64,000 nucleotides of DNA, from positions 738,566 through 802,565 of the forward strand of contig NZ_JACHDA010000001.1 of the NCBI RefSeq assembly GCF_014207235.1. Reading direction: 5' to 3'. Position numbers and translations under genes: made by a program. This document shows, one piece after another, positions 26,228 to 35,077 of this stretch. The notes under the pieces were generated by a model, which was not told where the DNA came from, searched no databases, and worked only from the letters and a program-made list of their open reading frames with translations. This stretch comes from Sphingopyxis sp. JAI128. GTDB lineage: Bacteria; Pseudomonadota; Alphaproteobacteria; Sphingomonadales; Sphingomonadaceae. Every line of letters starts with the position of its first letter. The first letter of the stretch is position 1.

Positions 26228-29200
26228 CTAGAAGCTGAACCTGACCCCCGCCGCGTAGCGCGCGAAGCCCGGCTGGACGAAGGTGACGTTATTCTTGTGC
26301 CGCAGATGCCCGCGGCGCCCCTCGCCCGTCAGGTTGATCGCCTCGACAAAGCCCGTGAGTCCGGGGATAAACTCATAGCTCGCACTTGCGTCGATTTGCC
26401 AATATTCCTCGGTATAGAAGGGATTCGCACCCGTCGTAGCGAGAAATTCGTCGCGCCAGTTCCACGCGACACGCGCCTGGAGCCCACCCTTGTCATAGAA
26501 TGCCACGGCGTTGGCGCTGTCGCTGAGCCCGGTCAGCGCGAACTGCGGCACCGACGACGGCTTTGTATTGTCGTACGTCGCGTCGCCGTTGACGATCGTA
26601 TAGTTCAGGATGACGCCGAACCCCGTATCCCAGAAACTGTGCTGGATCGCGAACTCCCAGCCGTTGAGCGATGCGGTCTGGTCGCTGTTCACCGGCGTGG
26701 TGATTTCGAAATTGACCAGCGGGTCGCCGGGCGCGGCATTGATGATGTTGCCCGTGACCGTGTCGGGGAAATTGTCGATGATATATTCGCGAATTTCCGC
26801 GACCGTTGCGCCCGACCCGATCGCCGCGATCGCGGCATTCCAGCGCGGCCCGCCAACCGGCGTCGTCAACCCGAATGCGCTGCTGTCGATGCGCGACGAG
26901 GATATGAAATTGCTCACATCCTTGTGGAAATAGCCCACCGACAGATAGGAATCGCGCCCGTAATACCACTCCGCCGACAGGTCGATATTCTTCGATTTGT
27001 ACGGGATCAATCCAGGATTGCCCTGCGCGCCCGTGCCGCCGCCGACGCGGAACAGCGTGTCGATCGTCCGGCCGCCCTGCATGCTGGCATAGTCGGGGCG
27101 CGTGATCGTGTGGCTGTACGACGCGCGCAGCTTGACGTCCTCCATCGGCGCGATGTCGAAATCGACCGCCGGCAGCCAATTGTCGTACGACCCCTTGAAC
27201 CGCGTAAAGTCGCTTTCGCCCGAAAAGACGACGTTGAATTCATTATCGCCGACCCAGGTCGTCGTGACCGGTACCGGCACCAGCGCCGCCGACGAGATAT
27301 CGGTCGTCTCGTACCGGATGCCCGCCGTGAAATGCGCGGGATTCTGGAACAGGTCGAACACCGTCGCGACCTGTAAATAGGGCGCCAGCGTCTTTTCGGA
27401 GATGCGCCGGTCGGTGTTGAACACGGCCAGACAGGTGCCCGGCTGCGCAGCGCCCGTCGCGGGGTTGCTGCAAACCTGGTAATTCTGCTCGTTCAGATCG
27501 GCGAGCCGTTCGAAATCGAAGGTATAGAAACTCTCGATCATCCCCTGCTGGGCAAGCCCCGGGAATTTGTCGGGCAGCGTGACGAGCTTGAAAATATCGT
27601 CGGGAATATCCGACGCGGGCCCCGCCCCGCCCCAGGTGTCGTCGTTCTGGACCGTGCCGAATGCCGACCGCACCTTGCTGTCGATATAGGACACGCCGAA
27701 ATCGATGCTGTCGAGGAAGCCGCCGTCATGGTCATATTGACCGCGCAGCTGCACCTGGTTGATCCGGTTGCGGAAAAAGGCGTTGCGGAAGGCATTGCCC
27801 GTCGGCGTGATCAGCGACGTATCGAGCGGGTCGATGCCGGGATACATGCCGTAGGAGATGACCGGCAGGTCATTTTCGAAATTGATCGTCTGGTTCTGGA
27901 CGCCGAACACGGCGTTGCCCAGCGACATGCTCGACCCGAAGCGGTTGACCGGATTGACCTCGGCGGTCGAATGATGCGCGTCGAGTTCGAACGATACGCC
28001 GTCCGCGCCCTTCCATTCGAGATTGAAGCCGAGCGAGTTGTTCTCCGCCCGGTTTTCGGTGAGCGCGCCGCTGTACGACAGATCCTTGCCGCCATAGAGC
28101 GCATCGGGTCCGGGCGTCTCCGTCGGCGGCGCGAATATCTCGCTGTAAAAGATCGGCCCGGCGACCGGGCCGTCGGTCCACGCGCTCGACGTGTTTTCGT
28201 GGTTGAACCAGACGCCGACATTGCTGTTGCGCGTTTCGACCGTGTTGCGCGAATAGACATAATCGACCGTGGCGGTCAGCCCGTCGGTCGGCCGGAATTG
28301 CAACACCGCCTGCCCGTTGATGCGCTCGCGGTTGATGTCGTTCAGGTCGTAAGACGCATTCTGCGGCACCTGATAGACATCGCCAGCCTCGGGGCGGTTG
28401 GTGATGTTGGGATAGCGCGGATCGGGCACCTCGACGCCATTCTCGATCCGCGTCGGATTGGCCAGCGAACCCCAATTGTTCTCGTTCCCCAGATAGCCGT
28501 CGCGCCAGCCGACATTCGCCGTGTTGGTGCTCGATTTGCGCTTCTGGTACGAACCCGCGATCATGATGCCGATCCGGTCGTCGGCAAAGGTCGTGCTGAA
28601 AATGCCCGACACTTCGGGCGTGATCGGGTCGCTGTTGTTGCGCGACGAATCATAGACGCCCTTGACCGCCAGACTGCCGCGCATCCCCGGATTGTCGAGC
28701 GGGCGCGGGGTGCGGATATTGATCGACGACCCGATGCCGCCCGATTCGATCGTCGCGCGGCCGCTTTTGTAGACCTCGACCGACGCGATGCCTTCGGACG
28801 CGAGGTTGGCAAAATCGAACGATCGCGACGACGGCGCGCTGCCACCGTCGCCGATCAGCGCGGTCGGCATCTGCCGGCCGTTGAGCGTGACCAGATTGAA
28901 TTCGGGACCAAAGCCGCGAACGGTAACCAGCGAGCCTTCGCCGTTCGAACGGTCGATCGAGACGCCCGTGATGCGCTGGAGCGATTCGGCAAGGTTGGTA
29001 TCAGGGAATTTCCCGATATCTTCGGCGGAAATCGCATCGACCACGCCCTGCGCTTCGCGCTTGATGTCGGCCGAGGCGGCAAGGCTGGCACGGATGCCGG
29101 TGACGACAATGTCATCGCCGCTTACATCGCTGTCGGCGGGCGCTTCCTGCGCGTGCGCCGCCTGCGCGCCCCCCATCAGCGACAGCGCCGACGTGCCGAC

Positions 29201-29239
29201 CAGAAACTTTGCAAGCCAATGCTTTTGAGACGCCCGCAT
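26228..29239 (-). CDS. Caulobacter-type TonB-dependent receptor
   Basis: A 1003-residue outer-membrane receptor. It has a signal peptide ending AHAQ, the TonB box DDIVVTGIRASL, and a plug with EDIGKFPDTNLAESLQRITG and VTVRGFGPEFNLVTLNGRQM, which is the hallmark of the TIGR01782 Caulobacter-type group. The barrel ends VRFSF. Members often import poly- or oligosaccharides without a SusD partner, and no SusD gene is present here. It heads the glucan locus, preceded by two LacI-type operators. It would carry glucan fragments into the periplasm for the GH16 and GH3 enzymes. The start at 29239 has GGAGGA upstream. Confidence 0.93.
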   Translation of the reverse strand: MRASQKHWLAKFLVGTSALSLMGGAQAAHAQEAPADSDVSGDDIVVTGIRASLAASADIKREAQGVVDAISAEDIGKFPDTNLAESLQRITGVSIDRSNGEGSLVTVRGFGPEFNLVTLNGRQMPTALIGDGGSAPSSRSFDFANLASEGIASVEVYKSGRATIESGGIGSSINIRTPRPLDNPGMRGSLAVKGVYDSSRNNSDPITPEVSGIFSTTFADDRIGIMIAGSYQKRKSSTNTANVGWRDGYLGNENNWGSLANPTRIENGVEVPDPRYPNITNRPEAGDVYQVPQNASYDLNDINRERINGQAVLQFRPTDGLTATVDYVYSRNTVETRNSNVGVWFNHENTSSAWTDGPVAGPIFYSEIFAPPTETPGPDALYGGKDLSYSGALTENRAENNSLGFNLEWKGADGVSFELDAHHSTAEVNPVNRFGSSMSLGNAVFGVQNQTINFENDLPVISYGMYPGIDPLDTSLITPTGNAFRNAFFRNRINQVQLRGQYDHDGGFLDSIDFGVSYIDSKVRSAFGTVQNDDTWGGAGPASDIPDDIFKLVTLPDKFPGLAQQGMIESFYTFDFERLADLNEQNYQVCSNPATGAAQPGTCLAVFNTDRRISEKTLAPYLQVATVFDLFQNPAHFTAGIRYETTDISSAALVPVPVTTTWVGDNEFNVVFSGESDFTRFKGSYDNWLPAVDFDIAPMEDVKLRASYSHTITRPDYASMQGGRTIDTLFRVGGGTGAQGNPGLIPYKSKNIDLSAEWYYGRDSYLSVGYFHKDVSNFISSSRIDSSAFGLTTPVGGPRWNAAIAAIGSGATVAEIREYIIDNFPDTVTGNIINAAPGDPLVNFEITTPVNSDQTASLNGWEFAIQHSFWDTGFGVILNYTIVNGDATYDNTKPSSVPQFALTGLSDSANAVAFYDKGGLQARVAWNWRDEFLATTGANPFYTEEYWQIDASASYEFIPGLTGFVEAINLTGEGRRGHLRHKNNVTFVQPGFARYAAGVRFSF

Positions 29240-29289
29240 CCCATTCCTCCCAAAACAGCCGCTCTCTTTTGGTGGCGGCATTCCCTTTA

Positions 29290-29320
29290 TGTGAACGTTA
29301 TCTAAATGGGAACGTTCTCA
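29290..29320. promoter_or_regulatory. Tandem LacI-family operators upstream of the TonB receptor
   Basis: Site 1, TGTGAACGTTATCT (29290-29303), and site 2, TGGGAACGTTCTCA (29307-29320), have AACGTT cores 17 bases apart. Site 1 matches the GH3 operator in 13 of 14 positions. Both lie 50-80 bases before the receptor start, consistent with promoter overlap. Confidence 0.75.
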
Positions 29321-29415
29321 TTGTCAACGCGTCGAGCGTGGCATTTGGGTCACAATGTTGCGAAATTTTGCGCAGCAAACGTATGCAGCAAAAGCCTCCC
29401 CGCCGCCGCCTTGAC

Positions 29416-29454
29416 CGGGCCGGGGCGCGGACCGGGCGCGTTCGCCCCGGCCCG
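29416..29454. terminator. GC-rich hairpin, likely terminator
   Basis: A perfect 12-base stem, CGGGCCGGGGCG and CGCCCCGGCCCG, with a 15-base loop sits between the PRC-barrel gene end and the receptor promoter. A T-rich stretch follows on the plus strand only. Confidence 0.55.
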
Positions 29455-29479
29455 CTCCTTTCGTTTTCGGACGTCGAGG

Positions 29480-29851
29480 TTACAGCATCGGATAGCGAAG
29501 GCCGTAATATCCAAAGACGCTGCGACCATATTCGTCGGTGTAATCCGGCGTTGCGTCGCGCGCATAGCGCGGGGCACCGGTCAGCTTGTCCTTGGGGATA
29601 TCGACCACATAACCGCCCTTGTCGACGTCATAGGTCAGCATGTCCCAGGGGATCGGATAGTGATCGCTGCCAAGACCGAACAAGCCGCCGAATTCCATGA
29701 CGGCATATTCGCTCTTGCCCGATTTTTTGTCGATCATGACATTGGCGATCGTGCCGAGCTTTTCATTCTGCGGATTATAGACCTTGGTCCCTTCGACCTT
29801 GTCTGACGAAATCAGGCGATGCGTCTCGTTGCGTTCGAGGGTGTCGGCCAT
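29480..29851 (-). CDS. PRC-barrel domain protein
   Basis: A 123-residue soluble protein with a PRC-barrel fold (HRLISSDKVEGTKVYNPQNEKLG, VMIDKKSGKSEYAVM, then YPIPWDMLTYD). In alphaproteobacteria such proteins are often stress-linked or bind partner proteins; the role here is unknown. ATG at 29851 has AAGGAGA about eight bases upstream, a strong ribosome binding site. The tail DYTDEYGRSVFGYYGLRYPML is rich in tyrosine. Confidence 0.82.
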   Translation of the reverse strand: MADTLERNETHRLISSDKVEGTKVYNPQNEKLGTIANVMIDKKSGKSEYAVMEFGGLFGLGSDHYPIPWDMLTYDVDKGGYVVDIPKDKLTGAPRYARDATPDYTDEYGRSVFGYYGLRYPML

Positions 29852-29996
29852 GGGAAATTCTCCTTTTTGGCACCGGGGCGACACACCCGCCGGAGGATCC
29901 GGCCGTGCCGCCTCCCGTTAAAGCCCCCCATTCCAGCAACGAGGCCGGCAGGCCAGAGTTGCTCGGTTCACCGCAAAGAAGATCGGCTGCGGCCGG

Positions 29997-30887
29997 TCAG
30001 CGGCTCCAGCGCGCAAATATCGCGGTCGGCAGAAGCAGCCCCCTCGCCTCCTCGCGCACCGCCAATTCTCCGCATTCGACCTTACCCGGCAGATCGGCAA
30101 AAATCTGTGCGAGCAACTCGCCGATCGCCAGCGCCGACATGCGTACGGCATAGACGGTCAGGAACAGCGCGCGGCTGTCCGCGTCGAGCAATCGGCGGCA
30201 GTCGGCGAGCAGCGGCGCAAGCCCCTCCTCGATCTGCCAACGCTCACCGCCGGGCCCGCGCCCGAACTTCGGCGGGTCGAGCAGGATCGCATCGTAACGT
30301 CGCTCGCGCCGCACCTCGCGCGCGGCAAATTTTCCCGCGTCGTCGACGATCCAGCGCACCGGCTTGTCGGCCATGCCGGCAAGCGCGGCGTTTTCGCGCG
30401 CCTGCGCGACCGATTTCTTCGACGCATCGACATGCGTCACCGACGCGCCCGCAGCCGCCAGAGCCTGGCTGCCAACGCCCGTGTAGCCGAACAGGTTGAG
30501 GAAGGCCGGGTCGGCCTTGTCGGCAACGCGCTCGCGCAGCCAGTCCCACACCGGCGCCATGTCGGGAAAAAAGCCGAGATGGCGGAACGGTGTGCAGGAG
30601 GCGGTGAATCGCGCTTCGCGCCAGCCGAGCGGCCATCCCTCCGCCGGGACCGGCTTGCTGTAATACCAGCGTCCGCCGCCATCGTCGTCCGATGCCGGGA
30701 TGAACTCGCCGTCGGCCTTGTCCCACTCGATCGCCGGCAGCGCCGGCGCCCACATCGCCTGCGGTTCGGGCCGGATGAAGCGATATGGGCCATAGCGTTC
30801 GAGCTTGCGCCCGTTCCCGCTGTCGACCAGCCCATAATCGTCCCACGCCTCGCCGACGATCGTGACGAGGGGCAGCAGATCAGCCAC
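29997..30887 (-). CDS. RlmI-like class I SAM methyltransferase
   Basis: A 296-residue methyltransferase related to 23S rRNA (cytosine) methyltransferases of COG1092. The SAM-binding motif I is LNLFGYTGVGS (130-140), followed by VTHVDASKKSV and the catalytic-loop-like LLDPPKFGRGP. The N-terminal PUA domain of full RlmI is absent. GTG at 30887 overlaps the thrC stop by eight bases (GTGGCTGA); TTG at 30902 is an alternative. The RNA target is not proven. Confidence 0.82.
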   Translation of the reverse strand: MADLLPLVTIVGEAWDDYGLVDSGNGRKLERYGPYRFIRPEPQAMWAPALPAIEWDKADGEFIPASDDDGGGRWYYSKPVPAEGWPLGWREARFTASCTPFRHLGFFPDMAPVWDWLRERVADKADPAFLNLFGYTGVGSQALAAAGASVTHVDASKKSVAQARENAALAGMADKPVRWIVDDAGKFAAREVRRERRYDAILLDPPKFGRGPGGERWQIEEGLAPLLADCRRLLDADSRALFLTVYAVRMSALAIGELLAQIFADLPGKVECGELAVREEARGLLLPTAIFARWSR

Positions 30888-32277
30888 GCGCGGATTCCGC
30901 AAGAATGAACGCCTTCACCGCGTCATAATCGCCGGGAAGCCTGGTATAGCGCTCTTCGCGATCGAACAGATTGCCAAGCCGCGCGGGCAGCGACGGCCGC
31001 ACGCCAGTCGCGCGCTCGACCGCCTCGCGGAACTTGGCGGGATGCGCAGTGGCAAGCGTGACAACCGGAATATCGGCATCGAGGTTCAACGCGCGGGCGG
31101 CGGCGAGACCGACCGCGCTGTGCGGGTCGATCACCTGCCCCCCGCGTTCCTGCGCCCAGCGCAGCGCGAGCGCCATCGTATCGCCGTCGATGCTCGCGCT
31201 CGCAAACAGATCGCGCGCGCCCGCCAGCATGTCGGCGGGAATCGTCATCGCACGCTTCGCATCGAACTCGCCCATCATCGCGGTGATCGCGGCGCCGTCG
31301 CGACCCGCGAGGTCGAAGAGCAGCCGTTCGAAATTGCTGCTGACCTGAATATCCATGCTGGGCGTCGCGGTCGGCGTCACCGTCCCCGCGCTGTAATCGC
31401 CGCTGGCCAGCGCGCGGTGGAGGATGTCGTTGACGTTCGTCGCGACGACGAGCTTTGCCACGGGCAGCCCCATCTGCGCCGCGACATAGCCCGCGAACAC
31501 GTCGCCGAAATTGCCCGTCGGCACGCTGAACGCAACCGGACGATCGGGCCCGCCGAGCCGGACGGCGGCGTAGAAATAATAGACGACCTGCGCCATCAGC
31601 CGCGCCCAGTTGATGCTGTTCACCGCCGACAGCGTGACTTTTGCGCGCGCCTCTTCGTCGCCAAACAGGCGCTTCACCATCGCCTGCGCATCGTCGAAAC
31701 TGCCGTCGATCGAGATATTGTGAACGTTGGGCGCCAGCACCGTCGTCATCTGGCGGCGCTGGACGTCGCTGACGCGGCCTTCGGGGTGGAGCATGAATAT
31801 CTGGATATGTTCGCGTCCCGCAACCGCCTCGATCGCCGCCGACCCGGTGTCGCCCGATGTCGCGCCTACAATCGTGATGTCGGTGTCGCCTCCGCTCAGG
31901 AATGTCTCGAACAACTGACCGAGCAATTGCAGCGCAACGTCCTTGAACGCGAGCGTCGGGCCGTGGAACAGTTCGAGCAGCCAATGGCGGTGGTCGAGTT
32001 GGACCAGCGGCGTCACCGCGTCGTGGCTGAAGCGCCCATAGGCCGCCTTGCACAGCCCGCGCAGTTCATCCTCGCCGAGCGCCCCCGCGACGAACGGCGC
32101 CATCACGCGCACCGCGGTTTCGACATAATCGAGCCCGGCGAGGCCGCGGATCTCGTCAGGGCTCAGCTGCGGCCATTTCGCCGGCACATAAAGCCCGCCG
32201 TCGCTGGCAAGCCCCGCGAGCGTCGCGGCACGAAAATCGAGGGTCGGCGCAGAGCCGCGGGTGCTGATATAGTCCAT
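30880..32277 (-). CDS. thrC: Threonine synthase
   Basis: The last step of threonine synthesis, converting O-phosphohomoserine to threonine with pyridoxal phosphate. The cofactor lysine is Lys112 in HGPTLAFKDVALQLLG, and the N-terminus YISTRGSAP is family typical. At 465 residues it is the usual proteobacterial length. The start at 32277 is chosen because the upstream residues lie in an untranslated gap. Its place after the cytochrome oxidase assembly genes is conserved in sphingomonads. Confidence 0.95.
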   Translation of the reverse strand: MDYISTRGSAPTLDFRAATLAGLASDGGLYVPAKWPQLSPDEIRGLAGLDYVETAVRVMAPFVAGALGEDELRGLCKAAYGRFSHDAVTPLVQLDHRHWLLELFHGPTLAFKDVALQLLGQLFETFLSGGDTDITIVGATSGDTGSAAIEAVAGREHIQIFMLHPEGRVSDVQRRQMTTVLAPNVHNISIDGSFDDAQAMVKRLFGDEEARAKVTLSAVNSINWARLMAQVVYYFYAAVRLGGPDRPVAFSVPTGNFGDVFAGYVAAQMGLPVAKLVVATNVNDILHRALASGDYSAGTVTPTATPSMDIQVSSNFERLLFDLAGRDGAAITAMMGEFDAKRAMTIPADMLAGARDLFASASIDGDTMALALRWAQERGGQVIDPHSAVGLAAARALNLDADIPVVTLATAHPAKFREAVERATGVRPSLPARLGNLFDREERYTRLPGDYDAVKAFILAESARG

Positions 32278-32358
32278 GACGGAGATGCGCCTAGAGCGGT
32301 TTCGCGCGAAATGGAACATTTCGCGGCTCGGAAATCGCCGAAAAACTTTGCGGGCGTC

Positions 32359-33000
32359 TCAAGGTCGCAAGCGGCGCCGAACGGCCAATATATAGATGAC
32401 GAGCGCCGCGGCGGCAAAGAGGAACCACTGCACCGCATAAGCCAGATGATTGTTCGGCGTGTCCTCGGCCGACGGCACCGCGCTGGCACGAAGCCCCTCG
32501 ACCGGTTGATCGGCGATCAGCATCGCGCGCGCCGGCACCGCCCTGCCCATCGCGCGCTCCATCACAGTCGGTTGTTCGGGTCCGGGAACGATCGTCCCCT
32601 GCACCGTTCCGCCAGCCCATTGGGGCGGACTGAAATCGTCGCCGATGCCGACATCGACCAGCACCCCCGGCCCCTCGGCCCCGGCGCGGCAATCGGCGAT
32701 CATGCGGATGCCCGATCTGCCCTTGCGGTCGGTACCGCTGCGCTGATCCCAGCGAACGGGTTCGAGGCAGACGACGCTGCTCTTGCGGTAAAGGAACCGG
32801 TCCTCGACCGGCGGCAGCATGGGATAGGTCACCAGCGACGACAGGGCCATGTTACGCTGGTACAGCGCGATCAGCGCTTCCTTCTCGCTTTTGCGCTGGA
32901 GCTGCCAGACACCCAGAGCGATCATCACGGCAACGGCGGCGAGCACCAACAGCGTCGGGATCAGCGGCCAGCGCCGCCGGGGTTCGGTCGGTTCAGTCAT
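32359..33000 (-). CDS. SURF1-family cytochrome oxidase assembly protein
   Basis: A 213-residue inner-membrane protein that helps haem a insertion or assembly of aa3 oxidase. It has two terminal membrane helices (IPTLLVLAAVAVMIALGVWQL and the C-terminal AVQWFLFAAAALVIYILAV) with a periplasmic domain between. GVWQLQRKSEKEALI and HLAYAVQWF are family signatures. It overlaps the DUF983 gene by eight bases (ATGACTGA). Confidence 0.9.
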   Translation of the reverse strand: MTEPTEPRRRWPLIPTLLVLAAVAVMIALGVWQLQRKSEKEALIALYQRNMALSSLVTYPMLPPVEDRFLYRKSSVVCLEPVRWDQRSGTDRKGRSGIRMIADCRAGAEGPGVLVDVGIGDDFSPPQWAGGTVQGTIVPGPEQPTVMERAMGRAVPARAMLIADQPVEGLRASAVPSAEDTPNNHLAYAVQWFLFAAAALVIYILAVRRRLRP

Positions 33001-33430
33001 CTTCTTCATCCACTTGCCGGCCTTCGGCCGCCTGACGCTGATGTTCGCTCGCCAGCAGCGCGCCCTTGCCGACGCGCAGGCCATAGACGACGGCGGCGGC
33101 AGTCAGCGGCACCCACAGGACGACATGCACCCACAAAGGTGGGCGGACGACGGCATCGAGCGTCAGCGCGATCGCGATGAGCAGCGCGCCGATGATCAGC
33201 GTCAGAAAGGCCGCGGGTCCGTCGCCGACATTGTAACGGCCATAGTCGAGCCCGCAGCTGCCGCATTTTTCGCGGAACTTCACCGGCCCGTCGAACAGGG
33301 TCGGCGCGCCGCATTCGGGGCAGAGGCCAAAAAGGGCAGCGCGCCAGACCGGCGGCTGCCCTTTTTGAATATCGTCGCCGGTCGGCAATTTAGTGCGCGG
33401 CGATCGGCGCGCCCCAGCCGCCCCAGACAT
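32993..33430 (-). CDS. DUF983 membrane protein
   Basis: A 145-residue protein with two CxxC pairs (CPECG and CGSCG), suggesting zinc binding, followed by two membrane helices (FLTLIIGALLIAIALTL, VVLWVPLTAAAVVYGL). DUF983 genes are regularly found between cytochrome oxidase subunit III and SURF1 and are presumed to help oxidase assembly. The ATG at 33430 overlaps the end of the subunit III gene by 41 bases. A later TTG at 33388 would avoid this, so the start is uncertain. Confidence 0.82.
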   Translation of the reverse strand: MSGAAGARRSPRTKLPTGDDIQKGQPPVWRAALFGLCPECGAPTLFDGPVKFREKCGSCGLDYGRYNVGDGPAAFLTLIIGALLIAIALTLDAVVRPPLWVHVVLWVPLTAAAVVYGLRVGKGALLASEHQRQAAEGRQVDEEDD

Positions 33431-34265
33431 AGACGATGATGAAGAGGAACAGCCACACGACGTCGACGAAGTGCCAGTACCATGCCGCGGCCTCGAAACC
33501 GAAATGCTGCTGCGGGGTGAAATGGCCCTTGTAGGTGCGCACGAGGCAGACGATCAGGAAGATCGTCCCGACGAGCACGTGGAAACCGTGGAAGCCGGTC
33601 GCCATATAGAAAGCCGAGCTATAGTTGCTCTGGCCGAACCCCCACGGTGCATGGGCATATTCATAGGCCTGGATCGTCGAGAAGACGACGCCGAGGATGA
33701 TCGTCAGCCACAGGCCCTTCTTCAGCCCCTCGCGGTCGCCGTGGATCAGCGCGTGGTGCGCCCAGGTGATCGTGGTGCCCGAGCAGAGCAGGATCAGCGT
33801 GTTGAGCAGCGGCAGCGAAAAGGGATCGATGACTTCGATGCCCTTCGGCGGCCACATGGTGATCGCGGCGGCGCCATCCTGACCGAACAGCGACGTGACC
33901 GCACCCTCGGCATATTCGATCGGCACCGGAAAGAGCGAGAAGTCGAACCAGGCCCAGAACCAGCCGACGAAGAACATCACTTCCGATGCGATGAACAGGA
34001 TCATGCCGTAACGCAGGTGCAGCTGGACGACCGGGGTGTGGTCGCCGGCATGCGCTTCGTTGATAACATCCGACCACCAGCTGAAGAAGGTGGCGATCAC
34101 GCCCATGAAACCAAGGCCGAGGACCCATTTGCCGACGCCGCCGAAATGATCGGCGTGCATCGCCATGACGAGGCCAAAGAACATCACGAGCGCAGCGACC
34201 GAGCCGATGAGCGGCCAGACGCTGGGATTTACGAGGTGATAGTCATGATGTTTGGCACCGGACAT
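33390..34265 (-). CDS. ctaE: Cytochrome c oxidase subunit III
   Basis: A 291-residue, seven-helix subunit of aa3-type oxidase. Typical sequences are YHLVNPSVWP near the start, GMILFIASEVMFFVGWFWAWF, HHALIHGDREGLKKGLW and GFHGFHVLVGTIFLIVCLVR, with WHFVDVVWLFLFI near the end. ATG at 34265 follows a GGGAAA-type site. It is part of the conserved oxidase cluster. Confidence 0.95.
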   Translation of the reverse strand: MSGAKHHDYHLVNPSVWPLIGSVAALVMFFGLVMAMHADHFGGVGKWVLGLGFMGVIATFFSWWSDVINEAHAGDHTPVVQLHLRYGMILFIASEVMFFVGWFWAWFDFSLFPVPIEYAEGAVTSLFGQDGAAAITMWPPKGIEVIDPFSLPLLNTLILLCSGTTITWAHHALIHGDREGLKKGLWLTIILGVVFSTIQAYEYAHAPWGFGQSNYSSAFYMATGFHGFHVLVGTIFLIVCLVRTYKGHFTPQQHFGFEAAAWYWHFVDVVWLFLFIIVYVWGGWGAPIAAH

Positions 34266-34346
34266 GGCGTGTTTCCCGTTTTTTGCAGCCCCGGCACGAC
34301 GATTCCCCATCATCTGCCGGCCCTTGTTAGACTCTTGTTCGCGGCC

Positions 34347-34916
34347 TTAGCTCGCCTTTTTACCCTCGTCTACCGCATCTGAAGGGTGGAAGGTGTAGCT
34401 CAAGGTGATTTCCTGCACGTCGCGCGCATCGGGGTCGTCCTTGATCTTCGGATCGACGAAGAACAGCACCGGCATGCGCATCTGTTGCCCCGGCTCCAGT
34501 CGTTGCTGGGTGAAGCAGAAGCACTGAATCTTGGTGAAATATTTGCCCGCCTGGTCGGGCGTGACGTTGAAGCTCGCGGTTCCGACGACGGGGTGCGCCG
34601 AGTTGTTTTCGGCGATGAAGATCGCCATGTCGCGCGCGCCGATGCTGACCGTGTCGGTCGGGTGTTCGGGATAGAATTTCCACGGCAGGTTCGGCGAGAC
34701 ATTGGCGTCGAAGCGCACCGAGATCGTGTCCGACAGGATCTGCGGTTCCTCCGCCGCGGCGACGGGATCGTAGCGCTGCGTCGTGCCGCCGAAGCCGGTC
34801 ACGCGGCAGAAAAGATTGTAGAGCGGCACCGCCGCGAAACCGAGGCCTATCATTGCGAGCGCAAGCAGCGCGGCGAGGCTGGCGGTCTTCGCGTTCGGGG
34901 ACATGCGGCCCATCAT
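34347..34916 (-). CDS. ctaG: Cytochrome c oxidase assembly protein CtaG/Cox11
   Basis: A 189-residue copper chaperone that delivers copper to the CuB site of subunit I. One N-terminal helix (TASLAALLALAMIGLGFAAV) is followed by VPLYNLFCRVTGFGG and the periplasmic domain with the copper-binding CFCF motif (IQCFCFTQQRLEPG) and MPVLFFVDP. The start overlaps the preceding small gene as ATGA. It is the normal family length. Confidence 0.93.
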   Translation of the reverse strand: MMGRMSPNAKTASLAALLALAMIGLGFAAVPLYNLFCRVTGFGGTTQRYDPVAAAEEPQILSDTISVRFDANVSPNLPWKFYPEHPTDTVSIGARDMAIFIAENNSAHPVVGTASFNVTPDQAGKYFTKIQCFCFTQQRLEPGQQMRMPVLFFVDPKIKDDPDARDVQEITLSYTFHPSDAVDEGKKAS

Positions 34917-35077
34917 GCGAAAATCTGCATCTTGGCAATGGTGATGAAGAAGAAGAGGATCGCCAGACCGCCCAGCATCCACGCCATCAGATTGGCGCGG
35001 CTGCGCTGGCGCCGCCGATATTCAGCTTCGTCGAAGGGTTCCTGCCCGGAAGGCTCTTGGGAGTTTTCGTCGGTCAT
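34913..35077 (-). CDS. Small single-helix protein of the oxidase cluster
   Basis: A 54-residue protein with a charged N-terminus ([19 protein letters not shown]) and one membrane helix ([17 protein letters not shown]). It overlaps cyoE upstream and ctaG downstream as ATGA. A tiny membrane protein at this place, sometimes called CoxF, is common in alphaproteobacterial oxidase operons. Its function is not established. Confidence 0.8.
   Translation of the reverse strand: MTDENSQEPSGQEPFDEAEYRRRQRSRANLMAWMLGGLAILFFFITIAKMQIFA

Noticed and set aside
29889..29903. Short hairpin GCCGGA / TCCGGC before the PRC-barrel gene
   Set aside because: Six-base stem with a three-base loop and no T-run; too weak to call in GC-rich DNA.
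31720..31733. TGTGAACGTTGGGC, resembling the LacI operator
   Set aside because: It is inside thrC coding sequence and only half of the palindrome matches.
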